Positions 1 through 7,301 of a stretch of 34,541 nucleotides of DNA are shown piece after piece. Made by a program: the position numbers and the translations under genes. The notes below the pieces were generated by a model. The model saw only the letters and a program-made list of their open reading frames with translations. It was not told where the DNA came from and ran no database searches. Within the stretch, counting starts at the first letter, position 1, and the number at the start of each line of letters is the position of its first letter. This DNA is from Arthrobacter sp. RIT-PI-e (GTDB lineage Bacteria > Actinomycetota > Actinomycetes > Actinomycetales > Micrococcaceae), in contig NZ_LGIU01000094.1 of assembly GCF_001187915.1 (NCBI RefSeq), positions 1-34,541 on the forward strand, written 5' to 3'.

Positions 1-2075
1 GTGAGCGTCACCGTGGTGCCGCGCTGCACGGCCCCGTCCGCCGGACTCTGCGCCAGGACGGCCCCGGCGGGCACCGTACCGCTGTACTCCCGGTCCCGGC
101 TCACCTCCGCCCGGAGGCCGGCGTCCTCCAGGGCGGCGACGGCGTCGGCCTCGTCCGAACCCCTGACGTCCGGCACCGCGATCGGTGCCGGGCCACGGGA
201 GACCACGAGCTCGACGGCGGTGCCGCGGGGCCGTTCCGCCCCCGCTCCGGGATCCTGCGCCAGGACCACCCCGGCACCGATCGTCTCGCTGTACTCCTCG
301 CGGAGCCCGCCGGGTGCGAAGCCCGCCGCTTCCAGCTCGGCGGTCGCCCTCGTCCGGTTCTCCCCGGTGACGTCGGGGACCGCGAACAGCTCCGGTCCCC
401 TCGAGACGAGGAGCTCCACCTGTTCGTAGCGGCGGATCTCCGTCGCGGCCGCGGGGTCGGTGCCGACCACGAGACCGGCGAGGACGTCGTCGTCGAAGAC
501 CTCCTGCGTGGACACCGAACCGATGCCCTGCTCGATGAGCACGGACCGGGCCTCGGCCAGCGGCCTGTCGGCGAGATCGGGAAGGGTCACCGTGCCCGCC
601 GGACCGGCGCCGAAGAACCAGCTCCCCGCGGTCACGAGGGCGGCCAGCAGGACGAGCAGCACCACCAGGAGGGGTGCCAGGCGCCGTCGTGCCCTCCCGG
701 GGAGCGAGGCCCGCGGCCGGCGTGCCGCCCGGGCCGCCTGCCGGCGTGACGGGCGGCGTCCGTCGGCGCCCGGTGCACGCCCGACACCGGGGACCACCGA
801 CGCCCCGCTCCGCGGCGACCCGGCATCCTGCCGGTGGTAGGTGCCGGTCCCTCCGGCCCCCCGCCCCGGAGACCTCCCCCTGCCGGGGCCCTCGTGGGAG
901 GCGGACGACGGCGGCCTGCCGGGTGGGGCCCCGATGACCCGTGTGGTGTTCTCGTCCCGCCTGATGACGCGGGTGCTGTTCCCGTCGTCGTGATCATCCG
1001 TGTCCGTGTTCGTGCCCTCGGGAACGGGACGGGACATCACCTGTGTCATCTCCTCGCGCGCGGGCTGGGTGGGGCCGGAGACACCCCTGAGCGAGGACGG
1101 GGGGAGCACGTCCGTGGGGGCGGACCCGTCCGTGACCACGGGGACGGCGCCCACGGTCAGCTGGTCCGTACGGTCCGTACCTGTCGGCGGAACGCCGCCC
1201 GGCGCGAGGTCCAGCTCCGCGGGGGAGAGGTTCGCGCGGATGTGGCGGAGGTCCCCGAGGAGGGCCGCGCCGGCCGCCGGGCGCGCCTCGGGGTCACGCG
1301 AGGGGCACCACTGGACGAGTTCGTCGATGTCCGCGGCGAGCCCGGGAACCAGCGTCGAGGGCGCCGGGACGTCCTGCTGGGCGTGCTGGAGGGCCACCTG
1401 GACGGGAACCTCACCCGTGAACGGTTGCCGTCCGGTGAGCAGTTCGAAGAGCATCACCCCCGTGGAGTAGATGTCGCTCTGCGCCTCGGCGGGTCGGCCG
1501 AGCACGAGCTCCGGGGAGAGGTAGGCCACCGTTCCCACGAGGGTGGCGGTACCGGTGCTCGCCGAGGCGGCCCGCGCGAGTCCGAAGTCCGCGATCTTCA
1601 CCTGTCCGGTGTCCGAGAGCAGGACGTTCTCCGGCTTCACGTCCCGGTGGATCAACCCGGCCTCGTGGGCCGCAGCCAGTCCCTCCACCACCGCCTCGAG
1701 CAGCGCCAGGGCGTGCCGGGGTGTCAGCCGGCCGTGCTCCCGCAGTTCGTCACGCAGTGTCCTCCCGCGGACGAACTCCATCACGAGGTAGGCGACCGTC
1801 TCCCCACCGACGTCGTCGACCCCCTGGTCCAGGACGCCCACCACGTGGGGGTGGGAGAGCCGCGCAGCGGATTTCGCCTCCTGCTCGAACCGGTCCACGA
1901 AACCCGGTTCGTCGGCGAGGTGCGGGTACAGCACCTTCAGGGCCACGCGACGATCGAGTCGGCGGTCCGTGGCGAGGTACACGGTGGACATGCCGCCGCG
2001 GGCCAGTCGCGAGTGGACGAGGTACCGTCCGTCCACGATCGAGCCCTCGAGGGGGTCCTTCCGTTGCTGCTGCAC
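1..2075 (-). CDS. PASTA-domain serine/threonine protein kinase (PknB/PknL type), 3' end cut by window edge
   Basis: Membrane receptor kinase that phosphorylates wall and division proteins on Ser/Thr. The cytoplasmic kinase domain (about residues 17-280) shows the Gly-rich loop RGGMSTVY, ATP-binding Lys47 in VALKVL, catalytic Asp145 in HRDVKPEN and Asp163 of DFG. A charged, low-complexity linker leads to one membrane segment near residues 466-486. Outside lie PASTA repeats: two complete (VPDVTG-type) and a third cut at base 1, so the true C-terminus is unseen. PASTA repeats bind muropeptides and lipid II in this family. The GTG start at 2075 sits six bases after TAGGAT, suggesting a leaderless mRNA. 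The Rv2175c homologue and prenyl synthase nearby recall the mycobacterial pknL locus; M. tuberculosis PknL itself lacks PASTA repeats, so orthology with PknL rather than PknB is inference. Confidence 0.95.
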   Translation of the reverse strand, partial: MQQQRKDPLEGSIVDGRYLVHSRLARGGMSTVYLATDRRLDRRVALKVLYPHLADEPGFVDRFEQEAKSAARLSHPHVVGVLDQGVDDVGGETVAYLVMEFVRGRTLRDELREHGRLTPRHALALLEAVVEGLAAAHEAGLIHRDVKPENVLLSDTGQVKIADFGLARAASASTGTATLVGTVAYLSPELVLGRPAEAQSDIYSTGVMLFELLTGRQPFTGEVPVQVALQHAQQDVPAPSTLVPGLAADIDELVQWCPSRDPEARPAAGAALLGDLRHIRANLSPAELDLAPGGVPPTGTDRTDQLTVGAVPVVTDGSAPTDVLPPSSLRGVSGPTQPAREEMTQVMSRPVPEGTNTDTDDHDDGNSTRVIRRDENTTRVIGAPPGRPPSSASHEGPGRGRSPGRGAGGTGTYHRQDAGSPRSGASVVPGVGRAPGADGRRPSRRQAARAARRPRASLPGRARRRLAPLLVVLLVLLAALVTAGSWFFGAGPAGTVTLPDLADRPLAEARSVLIEQGIGSVSTQEVFDDDVLAGLVVGTDPAAATEIRRYEQVELLVSRGPELFAVPDVTGENRTRATAELEAAGFAPGGLREEYSETIGAGVVLAQDPGAGAERPRGTAVELVVSRGPAPIAVPDVRGSDEADAVAALEDAGLRAEVSRDREYSGTVPAGAVLAQSPADGAVQRGTTVTL

Positions 2076-2081
2076 CCCTCG

Positions 2082-2087
2082 ATCCTA
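2082..2087 (-). promoter_or_regulatory. -10 element of the kinase gene, leaderless start
   Basis: Read on the minus strand, TAGGAT (a TANNNT -10) is followed by exactly six bases and then the GTG start codon at 2075. That places the transcription start on or next to the start codon. No convincing -35 is seen. The same layout recurs before dinB, dnaE and hisD in this window. Confidence 0.55.
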
Positions 2088-2097
2088 ATCGGGAGCG

Positions 2098-2135
2098 GCA
2101 CGGGGGACGGGACCATCCGGTCCCGTCCCCCGTGC
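2098..2135 (-). terminator. Strong hairpin terminator after the LysM transglycosylase gene
   Basis: A perfect 17-bp stem (GCACGGGGGACGGGACC and its complement) closes a 4-base loop at 2115-2118. It lies 15 bases after the stop of the transglycosylase gene and just before the kinase -10. There is no T-run, which is common for actinobacterial terminators. It would insulate the kinase promoter from upstream transcription. Confidence 0.75.
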
Positions 2136-2150
2136 GCTTGCGCCGATCTC

Positions 2151-3332
2151 CTACTGGAAGGTGCGCTGGTGGGCCTTGATGGCGGCCACGTACCGCTTGG
2201 TGTCCTCGAACATGCCACGGGTCTGCACGGAGTACTGGCCCTGGTAGTAGGAGGCGATGGCGATGTCCAGCGAGGGGCTGGTGCGGACCAGCGACCGGAT
2301 GATGGCCACACCGGCGGTCACGTTGTCATGCGGGTCGAGGAGGTTGAGCTTGCGACCCACGAGATCACCGGCCCACTGGCCCGAGGAGGGGATGACCTGC
2401 ATGGTGCCGATGGCGTTGGCGGGGGAGACCGCCCGCTGGTTGAACCCCGACTCCTGGTAGGCGAACGCCAGGGCGAGACTGGGGTCGACCCCCATGGACC
2501 GGGCGGTGTCCGCGACGATCTGCCGCATCTGCGCGGCCGACGGCGCCGGCATCGAATCGAGCAGGGCCTTGTTCGCATTGGCGTCGGCGACCACGCGGTC
2601 CGGGTAGGTGTACCCGAGGAACGACGAGGGGACCTGGTTCGTGGCCGCCGGCACCGCGGCGGGTACGGCCGTCGGTGCGGCGGCGCCGGAGAGCGTGAGC
2701 TTCTGGCCGGGGTAGATGATCGAGGTCATGGAGAGGTTGTTCGCGGTCAGCAGGTTCTGCAGGTTCACCCCGTTGCGGGAGGCGATGGCTCCGAGGGTGT
2801 CGCCGGACTTGACGGTGTAGGTGCCGGCCGCGGGGGCCGGGGCCGGTGCGGTTGCCGGGGCCGCGACGGGCTTGGCGGCGGGTACGGCCGTCGGTGCGGC
2901 GGCGCCGGAGAGCTTGATCTTCTGACCGGGGGAGATGATGGTCCGCGCGTCCAGGGCATTGGGCTTGAGCAGAGCGTCCGTGGAGAGCCCGTGGCGCGCG
3001 GCGATCGCGCTGATCGTGTCACCCGCCTTGATGGTGTACTCGGCCGGAGCGGGCTGCATCGCGACGGTGATCGGCTGGGCGGGGACCTGGACGACGACGT
3101 GCGCGGCCGGGGTCACCGTGCGGGGGAGGGGCGGCGTCGCCTTGACGAGAGGTCGTGCCACGGACACCTGCGGAGCCGGTGCGGCGGCCGCCGGCGGGGC
3201 GGGGGCTACGGCGGGGAGGATCACCGCCGGGATGGCGGCGGTGGTCACAGCGGCGTGGAGGCCGGTGAGGCCGGAGCCCCGGGATCTCTTGCGGGTACCG
3301 TTCAGCGGTGGTGTCGATCGCTGGGCAGTCAT
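2151..3332 (-). CDS. Secreted LysM-domain lytic transglycosylase
   Basis: A 393-residue exported protein predicted to cleave peptidoglycan glycan strands. The N-terminus is basic (NGTRKRSRGSG) followed by a hydrophobic Ala/Pro stretch ending near residue 50, a probable Sec signal. Two LysM wall-binding domains follow: about residues 98-142 (YTIKAGDTISAIAARHG) and 171-215 (YTVKSGDTLGAIASRNG), separated by Ala/Pro linkers. The C-terminal SLT-like domain (about 270-393) contains FAYQESGFN with probable catalytic Glu294, then GTMQVIPSS and the YYQGQYSV region. The start at 3332 is chosen for the GAGGAACGAACC ribosome site and the signal peptide; an in-frame extension to 3602 has neither. A 39-bp direct repeat encodes the same Ala/Pro linker after each LysM. 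Exact cleavage specificity is not evident. Confidence 0.9.
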   Translation of the reverse strand: MTAQRSTPPLNGTRKRSRGSGLTGLHAAVTTAAIPAVILPAVAPAPPAAAAPAPQVSVARPLVKATPPLPRTVTPAAHVVVQVPAQPITVAMQPAPAEYTIKAGDTISAIAARHGLSTDALLKPNALDARTIISPGQKIKLSGAAAPTAVPAAKPVAAPATAPAPAPAAGTYTVKSGDTLGAIASRNGVNLQNLLTANNLSMTSIIYPGQKLTLSGAAAPTAVPAAVPAATNQVPSSFLGYTYPDRVVADANANKALLDSMPAPSAAQMRQIVADTARSMGVDPSLALAFAYQESGFNQRAVSPANAIGTMQVIPSSGQWAGDLVGRKLNLLDPHDNVTAGVAIIRSLVRTSPSLDIAIASYYQGQYSVQTRGMFEDTKRYVAAIKAHQRTFQ

Positions 3333-3475
3333 GGTTCGTTCCTCGTCTGTTGGCGGCTGAGTCCGCGCGGACGCGCACACCTGTGAGACCGGTCTCCGGG
3401 CAGATGTGCGCAGGTGCAGTGATGCTCGAGAGTCACGTGGTGATGGTGGTGCTCGTGTGACCCATGTGGAACCTA
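3333..3475 (-). promoter_or_regulatory. Promoter and structured 5' leader of the transglycosylase gene
   Basis: On the minus strand TAGGTT (3470-3475) is a plausible -10, implying a leader of about 130 nt. Inside it, 3373-3411 folds into a nested hairpin. The outer stem pairs GCGCACAUCUG with CAGGUGUGCGC (one G-U), and the inner palindrome is GAGACCGGTCTC. A smaller palindrome GTCCGCGCGGAC follows at 3361-3372. Wall-hydrolase genes in Actinobacteria are often riboswitch controlled, but I do not see the c-di-AMP (ydaO) consensus here. The promoter call is inferred; the hairpin is read directly. Confidence 0.45.
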
Positions 3476-3616
3476 CACGACGACGGGTCCCCCACAGCGG
3501 AACCCACGGTGGGGCGTGTACCCGATGTCGGCCGGGCCTCCGGCGGGAGGGAGCCCTCCCTCGCCGCAGCACGACGCCGGCTGGAGTTGGGTCCACCGGC
3601 ATGGCACGCTTGGACG

Positions 3617-3970
3617 GTGACCGAACTACAACACCTCGTCCCGGCCTGGCTCAACCTCCCCGAGGTCGCCGAAGCCCTCGATCTGCCGATCACGAAGGTG
3701 CATGCGCTCATCAGCGACCGCTCCCTCGTCAGCGTACGCATCGGGGAGCGCAACATCCGCAGTGTCCCGGCCGACTTCCTGGTGGACGGCGCAGTGCTCG
3801 ACAGCCTGAAGGGCACCGTGGTGGTGCTGGGTGATTCGGGCTACGGCGACGAGGACATCATCCGCTGGCTCTACACCGAGGACGACTCGCTGCCGGGTCG
3901 ACCGATCGATGCCATGCGCAACGGCCGGAAGACCGAGATCCGGCGGAGGGCGCAGGCCGCCGCCTGGTGA
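3617..3970 (+). CDS. Rv2175c-family DNA-binding protein
   Basis: A 117-residue homologue of mycobacterial Rv2175c, a small DNA-binding protein known as a substrate of the kinase PknL. The N-terminal half looks like a winged helix-turn-helix (WLNLPEVAEALDLPITKVHALISDRSLVSVRIGERN). The C-terminal part (VVVLGDSGYGDEDIIRWLYTEDD, then PIDAMRNGRKTEIRRRAQ) is typical of the family. The GTG at 3617 is chosen by homology. There is no Shine-Dalgarno sequence, and CACGCT lies six bases upstream, a weak version of the leaderless layout seen elsewhere here. It is divergent from the transglycosylase and convergent with the prenyl synthase. Phosphorylation by the nearby kinase is a family-based expectation, not seen in sequence. 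Confidence 0.88.
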   Translation: MTELQHLVPAWLNLPEVAEALDLPITKVHALISDRSLVSVRIGERNIRSVPADFLVDGAVLDSLKGTVVVLGDSGYGDEDIIRWLYTEDDSLPGRPIDAMRNGRKTEIRRRAQAAAW

Positions 3971-3976
3971 TCCCCA

Positions 3977-4000
3977 CCCCGGGGTGAGCGGACCCCGGGG
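3977..4000. terminator. Hairpin between convergent genes (bidirectional terminator candidate)
   Basis: CCCCGGGGT and its complement ACCCCGGGG form a 9-bp stem around the 6-base loop GAGCGG. The hairpin sits in the 51-bp gap between the stop codons of the Rv2175c homologue and the prenyl synthase, so it could serve both strands. There is no T-run on either side. Confidence 0.55.
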
Positions 4001-4021
4001 CGCGGTGCGCACCCGGACCTG

Positions 4022-5146
4022 TCAGGAGGTCCTGGTGACCGCAGCCACGGCCAGGCGCTCGAGCGCGTCCCGGGAGGTCTCGTCCACGCGGAGACGGGCG
4101 AGGGCCGCGAAGGCCTCCTCGGACCTGTCGGCGATGAGACGCTCGGTGAACTCCAGGGCGCCGCTTCCGGTGATCAGGTCCCGTAGGAGGGCCACGGCGT
4201 CGTCCGTGAGGCGTTCGTCGCCGAGCATGCCGTTGATGAGGGCGCGGGAGGCCCCGCTGCTCGCGCCGAGCGCGCGGGCGATCAGCAGGGTACGTTTGCC
4301 CTCGCGGAGGTCGTCCCCGGCCGGCTTGCCCGTGACGGCCGGATCGCCGAAGACACCCAGGATGTCGTCGCGGAGCTGGAACGCCTCGCCGAGGGGGAGC
4401 GCGAAGGCCGAGTACTCCGTCAGGAGCTGTTCGTCCCCGCCCGCCAGTGCACCCCCGAGCATGAGGGGGCGCTCCATCGAGTACTTGGCCGACTTGAAGC
4501 GGAGGATGTTGAGGGCGCGTTCCTCGGCGACGTCCGGGGTCTGGTCCGGACCCACGACCTCCTCCAGCAGATCGAGGTACTGACCCGCCATCACCTCGGT
4601 GCGCATCCGGTTGAAGATGGTCCTGGCGGCGCGCCCCGGGGTGTCCCTGCACGCCTCCGTGAACAGCTCCTCACTGAACGCGAGGCACAGGTCGCCGGCG
4701 AGGATTGCGGCCGAGACACCGAAGCGATCCGGATCGTGGTGCCAGCCCGACTCCGCGTGCCGGGTACTGAACTGGCGATGGACGCTCGCACGACCCCGGC
4801 GGGTGTCCGAACGGTCGATGATGTCGTCGTGGATCAGGGCCGCGGCCTGGAACAACTCGAGGGCCGTCCCGGCCACCACGGGAGCCGCCGCCCCGGCCGC
4901 TCCGCCTGCACCCCGCCATCCCCAGTAGCACAGCAGGGCGCGCATCCGCTTGCCGCCTCCGGTCAGGGTGGTGATGCTCGAGATCAACGGGAGCGACTCC
5001 TCCGAGATCCCGGCCAGCACGTCCTGCTGCTCCGTCAGGAACCGGTCGGTGGTCCGTGAGAGCTCCTCCCGGAAACGTTCCTGCTCCAGCGCTACGAGGT
5101 CCTCGGGAGAACCGGCCGGGCCGGGGGTGGTGGGTGCGGACGGCAT
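4022..5146 (-). CDS. Polyprenyl diphosphate synthase (trans, IdsA/GGPP synthase type)
   Basis: A 374-residue class I prenyltransferase that elongates allylic diphosphates with isopentenyl diphosphate, supplying precursors for quinones, carotenoids or longer polyprenols. The first Asp-rich motif is DDIID at residues 107-111 in ALIHDDIIDRSDTRRG, and the second is DDILG at 260-264 in FQLRDDILGVFGD. GGKRMR upstream and FKSAKYSMERPL in the middle are also family motifs. The ATG at 5146 has a good ribosome site (GGGAGATCC); an in-frame ATG at 5221 lacks one. A minus-strand TAGAGT at 5184-5189 is a plausible -10 between the two. The product chain length cannot be read with confidence. It is divergent from dinB. 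Confidence 0.92.
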   Translation of the reverse strand: MPSAPTTPGPAGSPEDLVALEQERFREELSRTTDRFLTEQQDVLAGISEESLPLISSITTLTGGGKRMRALLCYWGWRGAGGAAGAAAPVVAGTALELFQAAALIHDDIIDRSDTRRGRASVHRQFSTRHAESGWHHDPDRFGVSAAILAGDLCLAFSEELFTEACRDTPGRAARTIFNRMRTEVMAGQYLDLLEEVVGPDQTPDVAEERALNILRFKSAKYSMERPLMLGGALAGGDEQLLTEYSAFALPLGEAFQLRDDILGVFGDPAVTGKPAGDDLREGKRTLLIARALGASSGASRALINGMLGDERLTDDAVALLRDLITGSGALEFTERLIADRSEEAFAALARLRVDETSRDALERLAVAAVTRTS

Positions 5147-5183
5147 GGATCTCCCGGGCAACTCGGCTGGTGGTGGTCCGTCC

Positions 5184-5189
5184 ACTCTA
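5184..5189 (-). promoter_or_regulatory. -10 candidate of the polyprenyl synthase gene
   Basis: TAGAGT on the minus strand fits TANNNT and would give a leader of roughly 30 nt before the ATG at 5146. It falls downstream of the alternative ATG at 5221, supporting the shorter protein. No clear -35 is visible. Confidence 0.4.
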
Positions 5190-5287
5190 ACCGTCCGGCG
5201 TGGACGCTCCCGCTCGGTCATGACGGGGCCGGGATCGGGCACGGGCTGATCACGGGGCCCGACGGCGCGGGTGTCGGTGCGAGTGCA

Positions 5288-5293
5288 TACGAT
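5288..5293 (+). promoter_or_regulatory. -10 element of dinB, leaderless start
   Basis: TACGAT is followed by six bases and ATG at 5300, so the transcript should begin at the start codon. There is no Shine-Dalgarno sequence before that ATG. The layout matches those of the kinase, dnaE and hisD genes. Confidence 0.55.
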
Positions 5294-5299
5294 GGCGTG

Positions 5300-6631
5300 A
5301 TGCAGCAGGAGGGGACGCGGGGGATCGAGCACGCCGAGTGCCGCATCCTCCACATCGACATGGACGCCTTCTACGTCTCCGTCGAGCTGCAGGACCATCC
5401 GCATCTGCGGGGCGTCCCCGTGGTGGTCGGGTCCCCGTCGGGCCGCTCGGTGGTGCTCTCGGCGTCCTACGAGGCGAGGAGGTTCGGCGTACGGTCGGCG
5501 ATGCCCATGTCCGTGGCGATGCGCCGGTGCCCCACCGCCGTGATCCTCCCCCCGCACCACCACCGCTACTCCGAGGTGTCGGCGCAGGTGATGCGCGTCT
5601 TCCGCTCGATCACACCACACGTGGAGCAGCTCAGCGTGGACGAGGCGTTCCTCGACGTCTCCGGGGCCTTCCGGAGACTCGGGGGTCCGCGTGAGATCGG
5701 CGAGCAGGTCCGGGCCGAGATCGAGTCCACCCTCGGCATGACCGCCAGCGTGGGTGCCGCCACCACCAAGTTCGTGGCGAAGATCGCGTCCACGAGGGCC
5801 AAGCCGGACGGCCTCCTGCTGATTCCCGGGGACCGGACCGTGGCCTACCTCCACACCCTGCCGGTCTCCGCCCTGTGGGGTGTGGGCGAGAAGACGCAGG
5901 AGGTGCTCGCCAGGATCGGGATCCGGACGGTGCAGGACGTCGCCCACACCCCGGTGCCGACACTGCGGCGCCTGCTCGGGGCGTCGGGCGAGCACGTGCA
6001 CCATCTCGCCTGGGGCCGTGACCCGAGACCGGTGGTGGTGTCCCGTCCCGAGAAGAGCATCGGGGCGGAGGAGACGTTCTCCCGCGACATCGACGACTCG
6101 GACGTCCTGCGACGCGAGCTCCTGCGACTCGCGCACCGCCCGGCCCCCCGGTTGCGGGCGTCGGGCCCCCGCGCCGGGGGAGTGTCACTGAAGCTGCGGG
6201 GCGCGGACTTCTCCACGATCACCCGGTCGAAGAAGCTCCACGAGCCGGTGGAGAGCGCCAATGCACTGTACGGTGCGGCCACGGCGCTGCTGACGTCGCT
6301 CGGCGACCGTCCCATGGCGGTCCGCCTGCTCGGACTGCGGGCGGAGTCCCTGGAGGCGGAGGGCGTCGGGGCCACCCAGTTGACGATTGACCGCCGCGAC
6401 GACAACTGGCGTCTCGCCGAGCGCGTGCTCGACGACGTCAACCGGAAGTTCGGGGGCACCGGGGTGGTACCCGCCGGGCTCCTCGGGTCGAAGGACCGGC
6501 GGGCAGCGGACGGTGCCGCAGGAGCGGGTCCGAGCGGCACCCGCGTCCGGGACCGTGGTGCGCGGGGAGCGGCGTCCGCCGAGCGCGGTGACGGCGACCG
6601 GGAGGAGCAGTTCCATGGTCCTCCGGGGTGA
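5300..6631 (+). CDS. dinB: DNA polymerase IV
   Basis: A 443-residue Y-family translesion polymerase. The palm motif HIDMDAFYVSVE (Asp20 and Asp22 region) and SVDEAFLD (Asp114, Glu115) supply the catalytic carboxylates. VGAATTKFVAKIASTRAKPDG and the helix-hairpin-helix segment (LWGVGEKTQEVLARIGI) follow, then the little-finger domain. The C-terminus carries a charged tail after the little finger, but no clear beta-clamp motif was picked out by eye. The start is placed at ATG 5300 rather than GTG 5297, because the upstream TACGAT predicts transcription from that base. It is divergent from the prenyl synthase and followed by a 235-bp spacer. The position just before the dcw cluster is usual in Micrococcaceae. 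Confidence 0.95.
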   Translation: MQQEGTRGIEHAECRILHIDMDAFYVSVELQDHPHLRGVPVVVGSPSGRSVVLSASYEARRFGVRSAMPMSVAMRRCPTAVILPPHHHRYSEVSAQVMRVFRSITPHVEQLSVDEAFLDVSGAFRRLGGPREIGEQVRAEIESTLGMTASVGAATTKFVAKIASTRAKPDGLLLIPGDRTVAYLHTLPVSALWGVGEKTQEVLARIGIRTVQDVAHTPVPTLRRLLGASGEHVHHLAWGRDPRPVVVSRPEKSIGAEETFSRDIDDSDVLRRELLRLAHRPAPRLRASGPRAGGVSLKLRGADFSTITRSKKLHEPVESANALYGAATALLTSLGDRPMAVRLLGLRAESLEAEGVGATQLTIDRRDDNWRLAERVLDDVNRKFGGTGVVPAGLLGSKDRRAADGAAGAGPSGTRVRDRGARGAASAERGDGDREEQFHGPPG

Positions 6632-6697
6632 GACGTCGACGGAGGTATCACCTGCCCCGAGTCCGCATCAAGCCGGCTCCGGGGATGCATTATGCAT

Positions 6698-6725
6698 TTG
6701 CGGTCAGCACGTAGCAAACTATTCT
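6698..6725 (+). promoter_or_regulatory. Promoter upstream of the DUF3040 gene
   Basis: TTGCGG (6698-6703) and TATTCT (6720-6725) are separated by 16 bp, a good vegetative-type promoter in an unusually A/T-rich patch. Immediately upstream, 6685-6697 reads ATGCATTATGCAT, two copies of a self-complementary hexamer that could be an operator. Confidence 0.5.
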
Positions 6726-6866
6726 TGGATCAGGTAGTCCAGTTCTCTCCCAGTACGTAGATTCGTTGTCCGGCGCTGACGTCCAGACCCCTCCGCCGGG
6801 AACACTCGATGCGTTCCGGTCGTTGACTGGATGGAGGAACGTTGGTACCCATCAAAGGAGGCGGCC

Positions 6867-7244
6867 ATGGCACTCTCGGAACACGAGCAGAGGTTGCTTG
6901 ATCAGCTTGAACAGCAGTTGCACGCCGACGATCCCAAGTTCGCCCACTCGATGGCCTCGGACACCAGGAAGGCGATGTCGACGAGGCGCCTGGTCATCGG
7001 GGCGCTCGTGACGATCGCAGGAATCCTCGTGCTGCTCGCGGGCATCGTCAACCAGTTCATCCCCATCGGTGTGATCGGGTTCCTGATCATGGGCGCGGGT
7101 GTCTATTTCGCCACCACGAGGTCGAAGCAGGTCGAGAGCGTCAAGCCGGCAGTGCGACCCTCCAAGGCCGCCTCCGGTGGCAAGAGTGGTTTCATGTCCA
7201 ACCTGGAGGGCAAATGGGACGAACGCCGGAGAGATCAGAGCTGA
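6867..7244 (+). CDS. DUF3040 family small membrane protein
   Basis: A 125-residue protein of the actinobacterial DUF3040 family, of unknown function. The N-terminus MALSEHEQRLLDQLEQQL is the family signature. It is followed by an amphipathic stretch and two closely spaced membrane segments (about residues 48-66 and 70-88), then a basic Ser/Lys-rich tail ending KWDERRRDQS. The ATG at 6867 has an excellent ribosome site (AAAGGAGG). It stands alone with its own promoter and terminator, directly before the dcw cluster. A wall or division role is suggested only by its conserved position. Confidence 0.88.
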   Translation: MALSEHEQRLLDQLEQQLHADDPKFAHSMASDTRKAMSTRRLVIGALVTIAGILVLLAGIVNQFIPIGVIGFLIMGAGVYFATTRSKQVESVKPAVRPSKAASGGKSGFMSNLEGKWDERRRDQS

Positions 7245-7268
7245 CGACGAGCTGAATATGTTTCTTCC

Positions 7269-7301
7269 AGAAGAACCCGCCACGGCGGGTTCTTCTGCTT
7301 T
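7269..7301 (+). terminator. Rho-independent terminator after the DUF3040 gene
   Basis: AGAAGAACCCGCC (7269-7281) pairs perfectly with GGCGGGTTCTTCT (7284-7296), and CTTT follows. It is the most classical terminator in the window. It separates the DUF3040 gene from the mraZ promoter region. Confidence 0.85.

Noticed and set aside
834-3386. 850-residue open frame on the plus strand opposite the kinase and transglycosylase
   Set aside because: It spans two well-supported genes on the other strand, is rich in Gly, Arg and His as expected from antisense GC-rich frames, and has no recognisable domain.
3333-3475. c-di-AMP (ydaO) riboswitch before the LysM gene
   Set aside because: The context suits it, but the conserved ydaO segments are not visible, so only an unspecified structured leader is reported.
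5147-6136. 330-residue N-terminal extension of the polyprenyl synthase
   Set aside because: The frame continues antisense through dinB. The ATG at 5146 has a good ribosome site and gives a normal-length synthase.
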